Positions 19,301-27,195 of a stretch of DNA of 64,000 nt are shown in pieces. Every line of letters starts with the position of its first letter. The stretch's first letter is position 1. The stretch is from positions 116,294-180,293 of the forward strand of contig NW_001865079.1 in NCBI RefSeq assembly GCF_000002865.3, written 5' to 3'. The notes under the pieces were generated by a model. It made no database searches and was not told the origin of the DNA. It saw only the letters and a program-made list of their open reading frames with translations. The stretch is from Monosiga brevicollis MX1. Its lineage: Eukaryota > Opisthokonta > Choanoflagellata > Craspedida > Salpingoecidae. Made by a program: the position numbers and the translations under genes.

Positions 19301-21345
19301 CCACGGACGACGAGGGCTGGAAGCAATGTGCTCACCTGCTAGCTGTACTTCGTGTCACGGCACGTCGGCGTCTAGGCGTGCGGCCGTATACAACACAGTT
19401 GTTTTCCCTCCTTGCCCTCCTTCATGGCATGGATGCCGATGGCGAAGGGCTGCAAGGTCGCGTGGCGCAAATTCGTACAGGGGAGGGCAAGTCGCTGCTG
19501 TTGGCTCTTCTTGTCGCATACCTTGCCCTGTGCGGACGCACCGTGGACGTTGTGACCAGCTCGGACGGTCTAGCCACTCGTGATCAGGCAGAATTTGCAT
19601 CCTTTTATGAAGAGTTTGGCCTACGTGGGGCACACATCTGCCGAGAGGAGCCGCAGCCTGAGCACTTTGAAGCCCCCATTGTCTACGGCACGAATGCGGC
19701 ATTTGAGTTTGGCGTGCTGCGGGCGATGTTAGGCTGGCCAGGTGCGGCTGTTGCGAGCAACGGTGCGCCACGTCTGCGCGATGTTGTTGTAGTGGATGAG
19801 GTGGACAACATGCTGATTGACACGGCCTTGTCGCCAGCGCGCCTCGCCCGGCCGCGGCTGCATGATTGGACCTGGCTGTACGAGCCTATCTGGCATTTTG
19901 TGGAGAAGGTTTTGAACGCGGAGAGTACCAGCGCACCATGCTCTCGGCTTCGGAGCCACCTGAACAGTGTGCTGCTGCCAAGCCTTCGCGAACAGCTTGC
20001 CGACGTTCCAGATGATGACTTGGGACGCCTCGTTGCCTCAGCACTGGCGGCACGTAGCAAGAAGCGCAACGTCGACTATGTGGTGCAGAATGACGAGGTG
20101 TTGATTGTGGATTGGGCCCATACAGGTCAGTTGCAGCACGGGTCGCGATGGTCCGGCGGCGTTCATCAGTTTGTCGAAGTGAAGGAGGGGTTGGAACCGA
20201 AGAGCGAGTCCTTGACTGTCGCCTCGCTCGCACACCCGTCCTTCTTCAACGGATATCGAAAGCTCGTGGGGGTCTCCGGTACCATTGGGTCTGTGGGAGA
20301 GCGCAGCGAAATTGGTAAAATGTACAACACGTCCAGCTTTGATGCACCCACGCACCGCACTCGCCTGCTAAAGCAACTGCCGACGATCCTGGTGGATGGT
20401 GACTATGAGAAGGTATACCTCCCTCGGCTTTGTGAGGAGGTGGTGCGAGCCGCAAGTGGGGAACAGGCACGGCCTGTATTGGTACTGTGCGCGACGCTTC
20501 GGAGCGCGCAGCAGGTGACTGCCGCGCTGGCTAGGTCGTCTGCTGCCGGGTCCTGGGCCCGCCTCCAGCAGCTTACCAAGGTGCAAGCGGAGGACGAAGC
20601 GCTCATTGTTCTTCGTGCTGGAAAGCCCGGGACGGTGACTGTGGCTACCAATGCTGCCGGGCGCGGGACGGACGTGCGGCTAGCCTCCGAAAGCATCCGA
20701 TCCGGGGGCTTACATGTGCTCATAACGTTCCTTCCGGCCAATCTGCGCGTGGAGGAGCAAGGCCTGGGCCGTGCCGGTCGGCAAGGCCAACCAGGAACCG
20801 GGTGTCTTTTCATCCACACGGGTGGTACAGATCAGCTCGTTCATACCCTAACTCAAGGCACGCGCTGCGCATCAACGCTGGGGGTCAAGCAGCTTTTCAC
20901 CCTACGCGAGGCGTACATTGAAGCACAGTCTGAGGCACGCATGCGACGCGCTGCGTTGGAGCGCCGGCTTTATGGCCTGCTATACCGATTCTCGCAATGC
21001 CTGTCCCAGTTTCGCTGCATAACAGTCGGGGCGATGGAGCAAGCTGCTGGTATGCCGAAGAGCAGTGCACCCGCGCTGACTAAAGCCCTGTGCCAGCTTC
21101 GCGGGAAGGCTGCACCAGAAGAAGAGCCTTTGCTGTATCAGGCGGAGGGGCTTCGAGCCCGGGCCGGCGTGGTGCTCGAAGAGGCTTGGGCGGTGTTCTT
21201 CTCGCAACAGTGCCAAGTGACCGCCAGCAAGGATGATGCCTACGTGGAGGACCAATTCAAAGTCTGGGCTCAACAGTGGCTCCCGGATGATGCCGTCATG
21301 TGGTTACGTGGAATTCTACTGATGCCGGGGCATGAGGAAGCTTGA
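10309..21345 (+). CDS. Giant ankyrin-repeat protein with C-terminal SecA-type ATPase motor (intronless coding region)
   Basis: One open frame of 3,678 codons. A basic, glycine-rich N-terminus is followed by a hydrophobic segment at about 163-187 (AARVLLCSVPGGAFFSAALL), a possible membrane anchor. A long helical region includes a probable coiled coil at about 760-895. Ankyrin-like repeats lie at about 1105-2420 (e.g. TGATLLHVAAAFACPNATEV, GGATALHVAAEANDVATTAR). Eleven 11-residue repeats occupy 2757-2877. The SecA-like motor spans about 3020-3530: QIRTGEGKS (Walker A, near 3055), TSSDGLATRDQAEF, IVYGTNAAFEFGVLR, VVVDEVDNMLID (Walker B, near 3162), KEGLEPKSESLTVASL, GVSGTIGS, ATNAAGRGTD (near 3446) and GLGRAGRQGQPG (near 3486). 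In bacteria this motor drives preproteins through SecYEG. No Sec channel gene is visible here and the role in this cell is unknown. All core ATPase motifs look intact. The first in-frame ATG after an upstream stop is used. Confidence 0.93.
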   Translation: MPEVAADKGKNGRLSNAAKAGHRRHVYQNPKTSRIERGWMQQELNRGRTFNTMRNLPGTHIDHTRNHPDFCRTQWASDNSSRGARLGKEGEAIRTRAQPKAQTTGWKGPRGGGGSSSSSGIGKSVGAGTRSAMQAASRTAARQTALRTGARIAGRWLAGGAARVLLCSVPGGAFFSAALLAVDLYMSYYNTCGGDDGGPGRGNREMARDPGGVAVPRGNLEAFSKAPELAADDAAAVLAILIPRAEAELQGLPFSSRTGDLHSAVVQIVVAELATSIYVDNAYPFFSLHFNKDACLYPVLHPLLRETLVGHVIATLDYYLKGFLNGGVYPVEYLMNWHEGSCGVQREELRQHVVDLRTLVATHGGEGVAYKSLLEMLAEAGVADLVRGTDQPEEATSTGKTTDASASKFRTSFRIIGTLERAERDGDVVALVPGFRVEYTVETTPAYQKVLDAHLAEHGVYPDGYATVQRVYARAARAAEQVMPRIPLFAPYFAMLRIITACSALVTSLRSTGKLPLLSLPVDAFRTGANCKLTRLTPPLYPPLPVRYYKQHVISIRLLDLVNQLRANDNLSALTLDSRHTRAFEPSKLDREMERLSLRVFEPMADVTSAVQAAVATLAQRQLPSEVDFASVDLDALQTHVQNQLTAVADAWPTVLLPRMIVDTTRHLLATSLFDDEPSQLPNDGGVDIEAHEKAVRARMPSKEVTEQLLQPFLRRLSTIDTVPDRSTAVRQHFADELITAFRASALFPPCKFREESRLRKQILHTQTQLREELAKIDVYQRSMEKATEEYRTSQLEALAQEVQDLHAGFDRRVLAVPPGCAVDPAAVQAFRQWLADQERQSRQQIEERVQRQVTSNAQALDDARRDVNQKVQKFIQGIEHTLQVEPEKRLMGILSEKASAYSSQLADGIVQLHARQSAIIFLDDKTIKGRVVSRCLGVADRSFLNGHQEDPRIIGGCGVSLEDLEDSPLLATTLSTAQAQHLRVSLALKTSAGSSTDVNAQAVGATVTRLDLENGQSALAFRCPTENGCLASPSEATLWRACTHDGRGHVTPGLGLVMAEARALIGDCLEHDDSVAEVKAKLLTLVKQSPSVVSSLSQLAAETEPATGATLLHVAAAFACPNATEVLLEAGANAMATDNEQATPLHYAAAAAAALLEEGSRGSANDPDTSPHQAVGNFAGEHEAPELATVRLLVNAGASPFVRQGAGLTPLFVACQGNAAATALAMLDTHKAGGGCDVNVGPDSDMMPLHCAVAHDMAAVAARLVQCGGSLERRRRADGASPFLYACMRASHSTLDAMLSAAKNVPDIDHMLEGNYNCLHCLAAYSGNKSLASCSDLLQSAQVLQAVYKGASWRSLCCQKDSNGRTPAELALGSGLPELAMLLGEQLDADSELRCLQAALAAGAESFLRAHAGRLPPDLARGCVKRGFRLMYSPQKTEKIVSDALNAHTGEQDATLLLTAVAQTRQAVLLRTILEKQHKGKLQVAEFLRLAAIANDVSLVSETLPKADQAAMHASLCAALRQASLMAASLLADKLNFTVLAKPQIAEVVEAAILSQNRDGWALIARFVAPDDMQQLPSCRNGNALHLAVTSGATILIPAIAAAGVSSEQLDDDGRSPLELAVAMSSPALVETMWRVRPSRLRTGEDPGVVRDTAPSDASLLTRAICHALELSDEVMLRTLLRLPGDGSKAEALLRQIPAAEKSRLLRHSIDTGALALLKFCLGLLRCIPTPDAVAAAAVKDRPDLVASLLDTLAGQNNPKVLNEAVVAAYEAAMGVSTPVLGLVHLMANGKVGTSTSAADACKMCTTTPSLMPLVQAEQLAGRLRAVQNAIESGTVAELRHALKELPDKGLHFRDPDTGSPLLHCLLAKRRLNALNVLPPGYKLNSLDLGGLSSWTLMLQQLSAQDMNEWLQALCLSGHQTRSQLADALLCSVGGHTPFELGRMGLAQTTGLQVLATHVAVGCEDSEVDAVSTLPVVRGAGKYVGCTALHVLCSEAGASAVQAYLAALEERGASPAVMRQVVNARDRQGRTPLMCLAASRGTDVGFAALTRAGAEFDAVDGCGRGVLHHAIAASHTTWLGNVLLDPTTASLLPRGPDADGRRPAMLAAQLGLGQVLRLLLLHRDEQEHLCTPDVWGHTALTLAASEGHDDLVCMLVDDYGVDPDAVCEGPLKVDIQQRSMSSSGLAAKAGMTAIHLAAQRGHMPVVRALHHRGVSVSRPNVHGQTALQLLLSAGRADAIDLLSPTQLMAVANEPQMGASLLSAAARGNLSTTILNLVHLAGIAVDAADAKTLMTPLHVAAATGALQSVRALLDLDADFLACDCQGRTPLHMAIECRQPDAAAELLRAALEEGEIKRLCAATTADIVGGATALHVAAEANDVATTARLLRAGADVNKPDARGNTPALCGLRRHGDGGDLRVLQLHVAYGDESLASRVKLPSNHGKEAAALLERLRYEKPLVKPGEPHPHPRRRLYLEPDDVTHAGDIRPLLRRALERSSSQLMELAQVQLRSDTSNDGPKTTGNTPIAESAGATSSTWLDVAQESDSCLAEYFVAVTETTGAEDLLETQTPAVMTVAERRLAVRQACQGLLQAHWHFGAEGTKIAVEHLNSTNLTAKDVSLTALWPGRKTAKQALLVRCIAEAARGPCEADVLQFGLDAMLRCAPDSLSAAGASALGLVLNQLVCVGGSLWLGFVCTSGAAGGALADLTGFAQDTMDLLSACQDEASSLRALKSLIPNALARGAARIECKKHRARVPAVSPKPSAKGPAVSPKPSAKGPAVAPKPSAKGPAVAPKPSAKGPAVALKPSAKGPAVALKPSAKGPAVAPKPSAKGPAVAPKPSAKGPAVAPKPSAKGPAVALKPSTKGPAVAPKPSAKGPAAAARGVNLDRAAGSANTKHAQITSTPHLKDLRAAAQQALAVALASAFPDHDVEHVEQSFAKDVSHPLSPDVLAHCTMLFDTIEKAEQRLSAMDMSGVVAEARQLGQHLAKRPGCGFPHSTDDEGWKQCAHLLAVLRVTARRRLGVRPYTTQLFSLLALLHGMDADGEGLQGRVAQIRTGEGKSLLLALLVAYLALCGRTVDVVTSSDGLATRDQAEFASFYEEFGLRGAHICREEPQPEHFEAPIVYGTNAAFEFGVLRAMLGWPGAAVASNGAPRLRDVVVVDEVDNMLIDTALSPARLARPRLHDWTWLYEPIWHFVEKVLNAESTSAPCSRLRSHLNSVLLPSLREQLADVPDDDLGRLVASALAARSKKRNVDYVVQNDEVLIVDWAHTGQLQHGSRWSGGVHQFVEVKEGLEPKSESLTVASLAHPSFFNGYRKLVGVSGTIGSVGERSEIGKMYNTSSFDAPTHRTRLLKQLPTILVDGDYEKVYLPRLCEEVVRAASGEQARPVLVLCATLRSAQQVTAALARSSAAGSWARLQQLTKVQAEDEALIVLRAGKPGTVTVATNAAGRGTDVRLASESIRSGGLHVLITFLPANLRVEEQGLGRAGRQGQPGTGCLFIHTGGTDQLVHTLTQGTRCASTLGVKQLFTLREAYIEAQSEARMRRAALERRLYGLLYRFSQCLSQFRCITVGAMEQAAGMPKSSAPALTKALCQLRGKAAPEEEPLLYQAEGLRARAGVVLEEAWAVFFSQQCQVTASKDDAYVEDQFKVWAQQWLPDDAVMWLRGILLMPGHEEA
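18577..18939 (+). repeat. 33-bp tandem repeat in the SecA-ankyrin gene, 11 copies
   Basis: The repeat encodes eleven copies of PAVAPKPSAKG, with S, A or L varying at the fourth or fifth position and one T for A. The array is a proline-rich, lysine-bearing linker between the ankyrin region and the SecA motor. Copies are nearly identical in DNA, which suggests recent expansion or ongoing homogenisation. Confidence 0.97.
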
Positions 21346-21970
21346 TTGATCGTTGGCTGAATACTCGGTTGGCATGCAAAGCACTGTGCATGGCCGTTAT
21401 AAGGCAGAGAGGACGGTGTTGGCATCAAACTCGTCCTTGAGGGCCGTGCTTCGTGTATTTTGCAACGTGGTACAGACCGTCTTGTGTGATAAAGTTGTGT
21501 GACTACCGCTGTCTCTTCTTGTTGTGCCACCTGCTGCGGGGCACGATTTCCCTATCCCGGGACAGTTATTCTAATGGTGCACCTGGTCTGGTCACTACTT
21601 GCCGACCACACTGGTCCAATCGACTTGAAGACACCAACAAATCTCTTGTTTCGTTGAGACATCTCTAATACTCCTGTAAAATGCTTCCTCAACACTTATG
21701 CGCCTCCTCGCTACCCAAAACATGCCGTGGAGACGGAGATTGAAATTGGTAAGGAGAAACCTTGAGAACAGAAACGCACGGTAGAGGTAGGCATCATCGA
21801 GGAAATTGAGGCGAAGGCGGTGCTGGAGGTGGCCAATGTATGTGAGGAGCATGTAGCGGGATAGATAAACGCGTATGCAACGCGGTGTGACGCCATCAGG
21901 TCGCGTAAAGCGGCAAAGGGTCGCCGCTGCGATGGCGGCATGGCAATTCGAAACAATGAACACCAGAAGG
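21346..21970. other. Region downstream of the SecA-ankyrin gene
   Basis: Contains the likely 3' UTR. A minus-strand open frame at 21595-22011 (138 codons) runs into the dispersed repeat and resembles nothing I recognise. It has no clear start context or splice neighbours, so it is not called as a gene. Confidence 0.5.
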
Positions 21971-22032
21971 TGGTATCTAAAACTTACCTCTGTGAGTTTA
22001 AATTTTTCCATCTGACATGTTAATTTATATTA
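21971..22032 (+). repeat. Dispersed AT-rich repeat, right copy
   Basis: Second copy of the repeat at 9490-9550, same orientation, differing by one substitution and one indel. Weaker similarity continues to about 22049. It lies 625 bases after the SecA-ankyrin stop codon, so the two copies bracket that gene as direct repeats about 12.4 kb apart. Confidence 0.9.
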
Positions 22033-22513
22033 TGCACCTTCAAAATGTAGTGTTTTAACAGCGCACGACGGCAGTGAGAGTGGCAGAGTGGAGCGGCTTG
22101 CTGCATGGGCGCTTGCCGCCGATGGCGCCTTGTTCTGGTGATCTTGCCCTCGCCAGACTGCATCATGACTGAACAAACATTCCCCGCACTTCCCCACTGC
22201 CGCGCGTCATTCCTGATGTGACATGATAAACTCACACGTGGCTTTAAATTGATCGAAAAAGAGGGGTGCGGGGCGTCTTGCCCCTTGCCCCTTGCCCCTC
22301 TTCACTGGCCGTGTCCCTTGTTCGCCCTCCCATGTTTTCAAATTGGCTCGATAAGGACAGTGGCGCGCGCAATCGTCTCATGGAACGTGGGCAAGCGCTG
22401 GCTTCCCGGTCAACCCGTCGAGTCAAAAAGGGTCGTGCCTCTCAACAAAAACGCGCACGCTCAAGCGCGGTGGCCCCCTAGTCAGTCACGTGAGTGGGTC
22501 AAGTGCAGCCGGT

Positions 22514-22589
22514 CCCAATGGGGGGTTTGTCCCCTTCGAAGACAGAAATCCTGTCTTCGAAGCCAATAGGACAAACGCCACCCATTGGG
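22514..22589. repeat. Long imperfect hairpin (inverted repeat)
   Basis: The inner arms CTTCGAAGACAG (22534-22545) and CTGTCTTCGAAG (22551-22562) pair perfectly around a 5-base loop. After a small bulge, the outer arms CCCAATGGGGGGTTTGTCC (22514-22532) and 22569-22589 pair with a two-base bulge and minor slippage. Total stem is about 30 base pairs. It could be a foldback element remnant, a structured RNA, or a terminator-like structure. No gene adjoins it. Confidence 0.85.
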
Positions 22590-23949
22590 TGCGGAGGTTT
22601 GGTCTCTGGTCAAAAGCCCAAGTCTTGCCACTGGCCGTCCGAGTTGGATTCGCAACACGCCCGTGCCGCCGCTCGACTCTTGTGTCATGTTGGAACGAGA
22701 GAACAAGAGCCAACCTTTTTTTTTCATAGTCTTGACTCGCGCCAAACCAAGCGCACACCATCAAGCAAGCGCCCCACACCAAAAAAACACAGGCTTTCAT
22801 CATGATAATGTTGTTATCACACTCCCTCCCTCCCCCTTTACGACTGAATCACTGAGACCAGACCAGAGCACGGCACCGCACGAGAGCACGCCCGTCGTCG
22901 AGTCGAGTGCATCATGTCACCCCTGTGGTCATCTCAGAACAGAAAAAAGTCCTGGGGGTTCCTTTGATTTTTTCCTTGGAATCATCATCTGCAGAAACCT
23001 GCATGGCAGACTGCACAAACCTTGAGGCACGCTACAGTTAATTCCTATGGGGACCAGGACTCTACCGACACAACCCTGCAGATCACGTGCAGGAAGGCAA
23101 CGATGGGGGTGTGGAAGGTGTTGCACAGGCTACGACTCGCAGTGTAACACCCTTTGCTTTCCACCGGCACACAATGTGAGAGCTGGGTCAAGGTCAAGAG
23201 AGGTTGGCGGCACACACATTGTGTTCTCACACACACACTCAGAGAGAGCGCAAAGCAAAGGCAAAGCAAAGCAAGGCAAAGGTTGTGTTGTGTTGTGTGT
23301 TCATTATGATAAGGATCACAATGCCATTGGACCCCCTCCTAACTTGCACAAGCCGCCCCCGCCCCAATGGCAGCCTGATCTGATGGGTGAGGACTCGACA
23401 CACGAGGGCACTGTCTCCGACGGGCACAGAGACGTGACCCAAGCCCAAGCGGCCCACATCAGGGGGCCCCAAGAAGGGCAGCGTGCAAGGTTAGGGAACA
23501 AGAAGGGGGGTGAACCCCATAAAGACCCTTTGACTTGCACACCGCCACCAGAAAACCACGAGAGAGCGACAGAGAGAGAGAGCGACAGAGAGAGAGAGAG
23601 GAGTGATACAAGATGCAACACACCTTTGTTACCTTTGCGTATGTACGTAACAAACAGCACAGAACCGCATCTTGCGCGCTGTCCACCTTCCACTTGGCAA
23701 GGAAGTTACTCGCTACGACGCGCGGCTTGCTTCCGTACCCGACTCGTTCCAGGCGACGGTCGTGCTCTGGCTCTGGCTGGACGACTTGGAAACAGGGGGT
23801 CGACAGCCAGACAGACAGCCAGCCAAAGCATCAGAACACGAGTCATAGGCGTGCGTGTACATGGAATGGCAACCAACCAACCCGCTGTGCCCCAACACAC
23901 ACACACACGCATGGTGCGATCCGATCCGATACGCTCTCTCTCTCTAAAA

Positions 23950-23995
<46 letters not shown>

Positions 23996-24066
23996 TTCTT
24001 TTGTTCATTCCTTTGTTCATTCTTTTGTTCTCTCTCTCTCTCTCTCTCTTAATGTCTCTCTCTCTG

Positions 24067-24129
<63 letters not shown>

Positions 24130-24409
24130 AACTCCCTTTCTCTGTGTGTGTCGGTAACTCGGGTGGCGTCATTTTTCCAACCGATTGCCTCTGCTGCATT
24201 TGCTCGCGCTTGCCTCCCCTCTCTCTCTCTCTCTTGCTCTTGCTCTCTCTCTGTTGCAGCTGGCTGCCATATGCCACTGACAGACTGACTGTGTGCGCTC
24301 GAAGCTTGAAGCTCATTTTCAGTCGTTGTGGTGGGTCGCCTTTTTGGCATTTGGCCATCGTTCCATCAGCTGCTCTGGCCATTAACGGCCTGGGCTTTGT
24401 CGGACACGG
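22590..24409. other. Intergenic region with CT/GA tracts
   Basis: Holds GA-rich DNA at about 23560-23600 and a long CT tract at about 23933-24135, broken by a TTTGTTCATTC triplet repeat. Open frames such as 23047-24288 arise from these tracts. No gene is supported. The last few hundred bases are the likely promoter and 5' UTR of the phosphatase subunit gene. Confidence 0.6.
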
Positions 24410-25495
24410 ATGATGGCGGCTTGTGTGCTTCCCTCGGTTCCCCTGGCTCAGTTTCGGCGACCTCCTGCGCCTGTGAAATCAGCCGTTCCCGCTTCCTCGT
24501 CTTCCAACATGGCCGCCGCGGCTGCCCCGGCCGCCCCCCTCCCCACGGCTCCTACCACCTCGCGTCGCTGCTCCCCCGTCAAGCAAGAATCGATGGACGC
24601 CATCACTGATCTCTTGCAAGCCACGCTCTGCAAAATCGAGACGGCCTCACCCGCTCCCGCTCCCTCGTCCTCGTCCACCCTCGCGCCTCGCCGCGGTGTC
24701 AATGTACTATCCCTTCAAAATCTGGCCGAGACCAACACGGCGGCCCTCACGCCCGCCCTGACCCCGGTCCCGCCACCCGCCGCCAACACCACCAGCTCGA
24801 GTGTCCCCTGCACCCCCACCAACGCCTGCAAGACCGCCAACGTCACACCCCGCAAGGCCCGCCTCACGCGTCGCCTGACCTGGAGCGACGAACGCGGTGG
24901 TCAACTCGAACACAAGTGCCACTTTAGCAAATACGACGAACCCTATCGCTGTGGTCGCCGACCCCACGCGCGCCCCACCGTCCAAGCCGACCTCGACATT
25001 GGCGCCACCCTCACCGACTCGAGCACCGTCCTGGCCTTTGACTCGGCCCAGCTCTGCGCTCCACACCTCATGGCCGAACGTGCCTGCCAGCAAGGCGTCG
25101 TCCTTGAACAAATCAACGTCCGCCTCCCCTACATCTTTTGCACCGTTCGGGTCGCCAACCTGGCTTACGCCAAATCGGTCAAGATCAAATACACTTGCGA
25201 CAACTGGGCCACCTCGGACGTGGTCGAGGGCGCCTGGATTTCCTCGGGCCTGGAACGCGACACGGAGCGCTTCGTCGCCACCATCAGCCTCTACAACTTT
25301 CGTCTCATCAAAAATCTTCAGCTCTGTGTCCAGTACAACGCTGCCGATCAAGAACGCTGGGACAGCGCCGATGGGCGCAACTACCAGCTTCGCCAAGTCT
25401 CCCGTGCCGATGCCCGCACCCTTTCCCCTCCCCCCTACCGCAAATGGCAACAACAGGGGGCCTGGCATGACTCGTGCCTCGGCGCCTTTTTGTGA
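24410..25495 (+). CDS. Protein phosphatase 1 regulatory subunit 3-like, with CBM21 glycogen-binding domain
   Basis: Single-exon gene of 361 codons. It would carry protein phosphatase 1 to glycogen, favouring dephosphorylation of glycogen synthase and phosphorylase. The first 140 residues are Ala/Pro/Ser/Thr-rich. At about 145-165, ARLTRRLTWSDERGGQLEH sits where animal subunits have the PP1-docking RVSF motif followed by an acidic stretch. RLTW is a recognisable but variant RVxF. The CBM21 domain covers about 225-335: FCTVRVANLAYAKSVKIKYT, TCDNWATSD, and the carbohydrate-binding WDSADGRNYQLR, equivalent to WDNNxGxNY in relatives. The protein ends soon after this domain. The start ATG is the first of two in a row. 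Family assignment is strong; which of the animal paralogues it matches cannot be said. Confidence 0.9.
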   Translation: MMAACVLPSVPLAQFRRPPAPVKSAVPASSSSNMAAAAAPAAPLPTAPTTSRRCSPVKQESMDAITDLLQATLCKIETASPAPAPSSSSTLAPRRGVNVLSLQNLAETNTAALTPALTPVPPPAANTTSSSVPCTPTNACKTANVTPRKARLTRRLTWSDERGGQLEHKCHFSKYDEPYRCGRRPHARPTVQADLDIGATLTDSSTVLAFDSAQLCAPHLMAERACQQGVVLEQINVRLPYIFCTVRVANLAYAKSVKIKYTCDNWATSDVVEGAWISSGLERDTERFVATISLYNFRLIKNLQLCVQYNAADQERWDSADGRNYQLRQVSRADARTLSPPPYRKWQQQGAWHDSCLGAFL

Positions 25496-27195
25496 TCAAA
25501 CACGCCCCGCCAGCCGCCTGTCCATAACCCTCTGCTGCAGCTGCCGTTCTGGCTCCCTCTCTCTCTCCCTCTCTCACCTCCCGGGATGTCATGCGTGGCG
25601 TGCGCTATGCGCGCACCTTTGGTGGCTTGCGTGTTCAAGTTGGGTGAGCGGCAACACACACGAGTTGTTGCCGTTCCCCATGGCTTGAACACGTCACCAA
25701 GGAAGGTTGCGCCTTGTCTGCCCGCGCACCCCGCTCGACTTTGTTCTTTCTATACTATCACAATCATGTGTGTTGTGTGTGCTCTGCTCCATAATCTGCG
25801 ATGAGCCTTTATTCACCCCTTGTGTTTCCTCTTTTTGTTCCCCGCACATGGCTGAGCCATGATGGCATGCATTTGATATTCAAGCATCGCCCTGTTCCTG
25901 TTTTCTTAAAAGGAGGCTGCCTCCGCTCATAATTTCCCCATATTAGTACCCTGGCGAGTTTCGTTCGTTGTTCAAGACAAGAATCGCACCGCGCACCGCT
26001 GCTGGCGCCCTCGATTGTGGCCCCAGCCGGAAAATCGACCCCCTCTCTCATAATAATGACAGTCCATCACACGCATCGCCAGATCAAAAAGCTCAAAGCT
26101 CTCATCCGCTCGTCCCATCACTCCTTCAGACCCGGTCCTTTTCAAGTTTGCATCAGGTGACACCCAAGAGATGGTGCGTCTCTGTGTGTGTGTGTGTGCC
26201 ATGATGCACGATCACACGATCTTATGTCACACACACGCTCTCTCGAATCTCTCTCTCATTTCCTAACGTGATGTGCGTACACGCAAGAGTGTCTTTGGTG
26301 GGGACATCCATGTGGTTGGTCCTCTGACCACCCAGAGCCACGTGAGTGACGATTATCTGACAATTTAGTTATGCTCACTTTATTCGCTCATATGGCAGAC
26401 AATGTCCTTTTTCTTTAATGTCAGATGAAATGTTTTGTCCGGAGGAGTGACTTGGTTGAAAGGACAACGCGCCGACGGCGACACGATCGGAATGCGCGCA
26501 CACACACACACACTCGCGCGCGCGCGCGCGATTCAGATCTCAACGGCCGTCCCAAGCAGACTGGCTAGTTGGTTGGCCTCGCAGATCCAAGGCTCATCGG
26601 CGCGAATCCACCCAGCTCTTTGGTCCAGCAGCCAAACATGAGCATGCAACATTGGTGTGTGGATCCCGAGCTTGCATTCCGTCCTGTCCCATTGCACGGA
26701 CAACCGTTGCGCGTCGTGGGCGATGGACAGCGCCTACCCGCAACCCGCCATAGCCCTGGCCGAGCAATGCGACTCCAGTGGACATCCATGTCCCCCCATC
26801 CGCTCTCAAGCACCCCACTGCCTCTGCAAGAACCCGTCCCCTGCCTCCGCCCAACCGAGCCGCCCACACGCCCCTCCCCACCAATACGACGACTCACCGT
26901 CTGACACCAACGAGACTCACACCAACGAGACTCACGCCAACGAGACTCACATTAAGCCCTCCTCTTCCCTGGCGTTTCCTCTTATACCTCTTTTACTGAC
27001 ATCTCTGGACATGCTACGTCATTTTTCAATCGCCCCTGCGCCCGAGCACGCAGTCGCGCTCGACACCAGGCCAGAGCCCTGGATGTTCTTCCTCTTGCGA
27101 TCCCAATATCCCTTCCCTCAACTCAAATTTACATCTCCCGAACACAGTTGCGCACCTTTCTTTACCTCCCATAGCCTCTGCTTGCACGCTCAGCC
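25496..27195. other. Intergenic region
   Basis: Contains short CA and CG alternating runs near 26499-26530 and a 15-base direct repeat (about three copies of CCAACGAGACTCACA) near 26905-26950. No supported coding region is seen. The 3' part probably includes the 5' UTR of the receptor gene. Confidence 0.6.

Noticed and set aside
10309-21345. Bacterial contamination in the assembly
   Set aside because: The gene lies in continuous sequence between clear eukaryotic genes, carries ankyrin repeats and has a plausible UTR intron. Not excluded without long reads, but not favoured.
23047-24288. 413-codon plus-strand open frame
   Set aside because: Much of it is translated CT repeat (Ser-Leu). No domain or splice support.
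24707-25468. 253-codon minus-strand open frame
   Set aside because: Antisense to the CBM21 gene; Gly/Ala/Val-rich composition typical of a shadow frame in GC-rich coding DNA.
26405-26430. Third, inverted copy of the dispersed repeat
   Set aside because: Only about ten bases (ATGTCAGATG) match the repeat; not enough to call.
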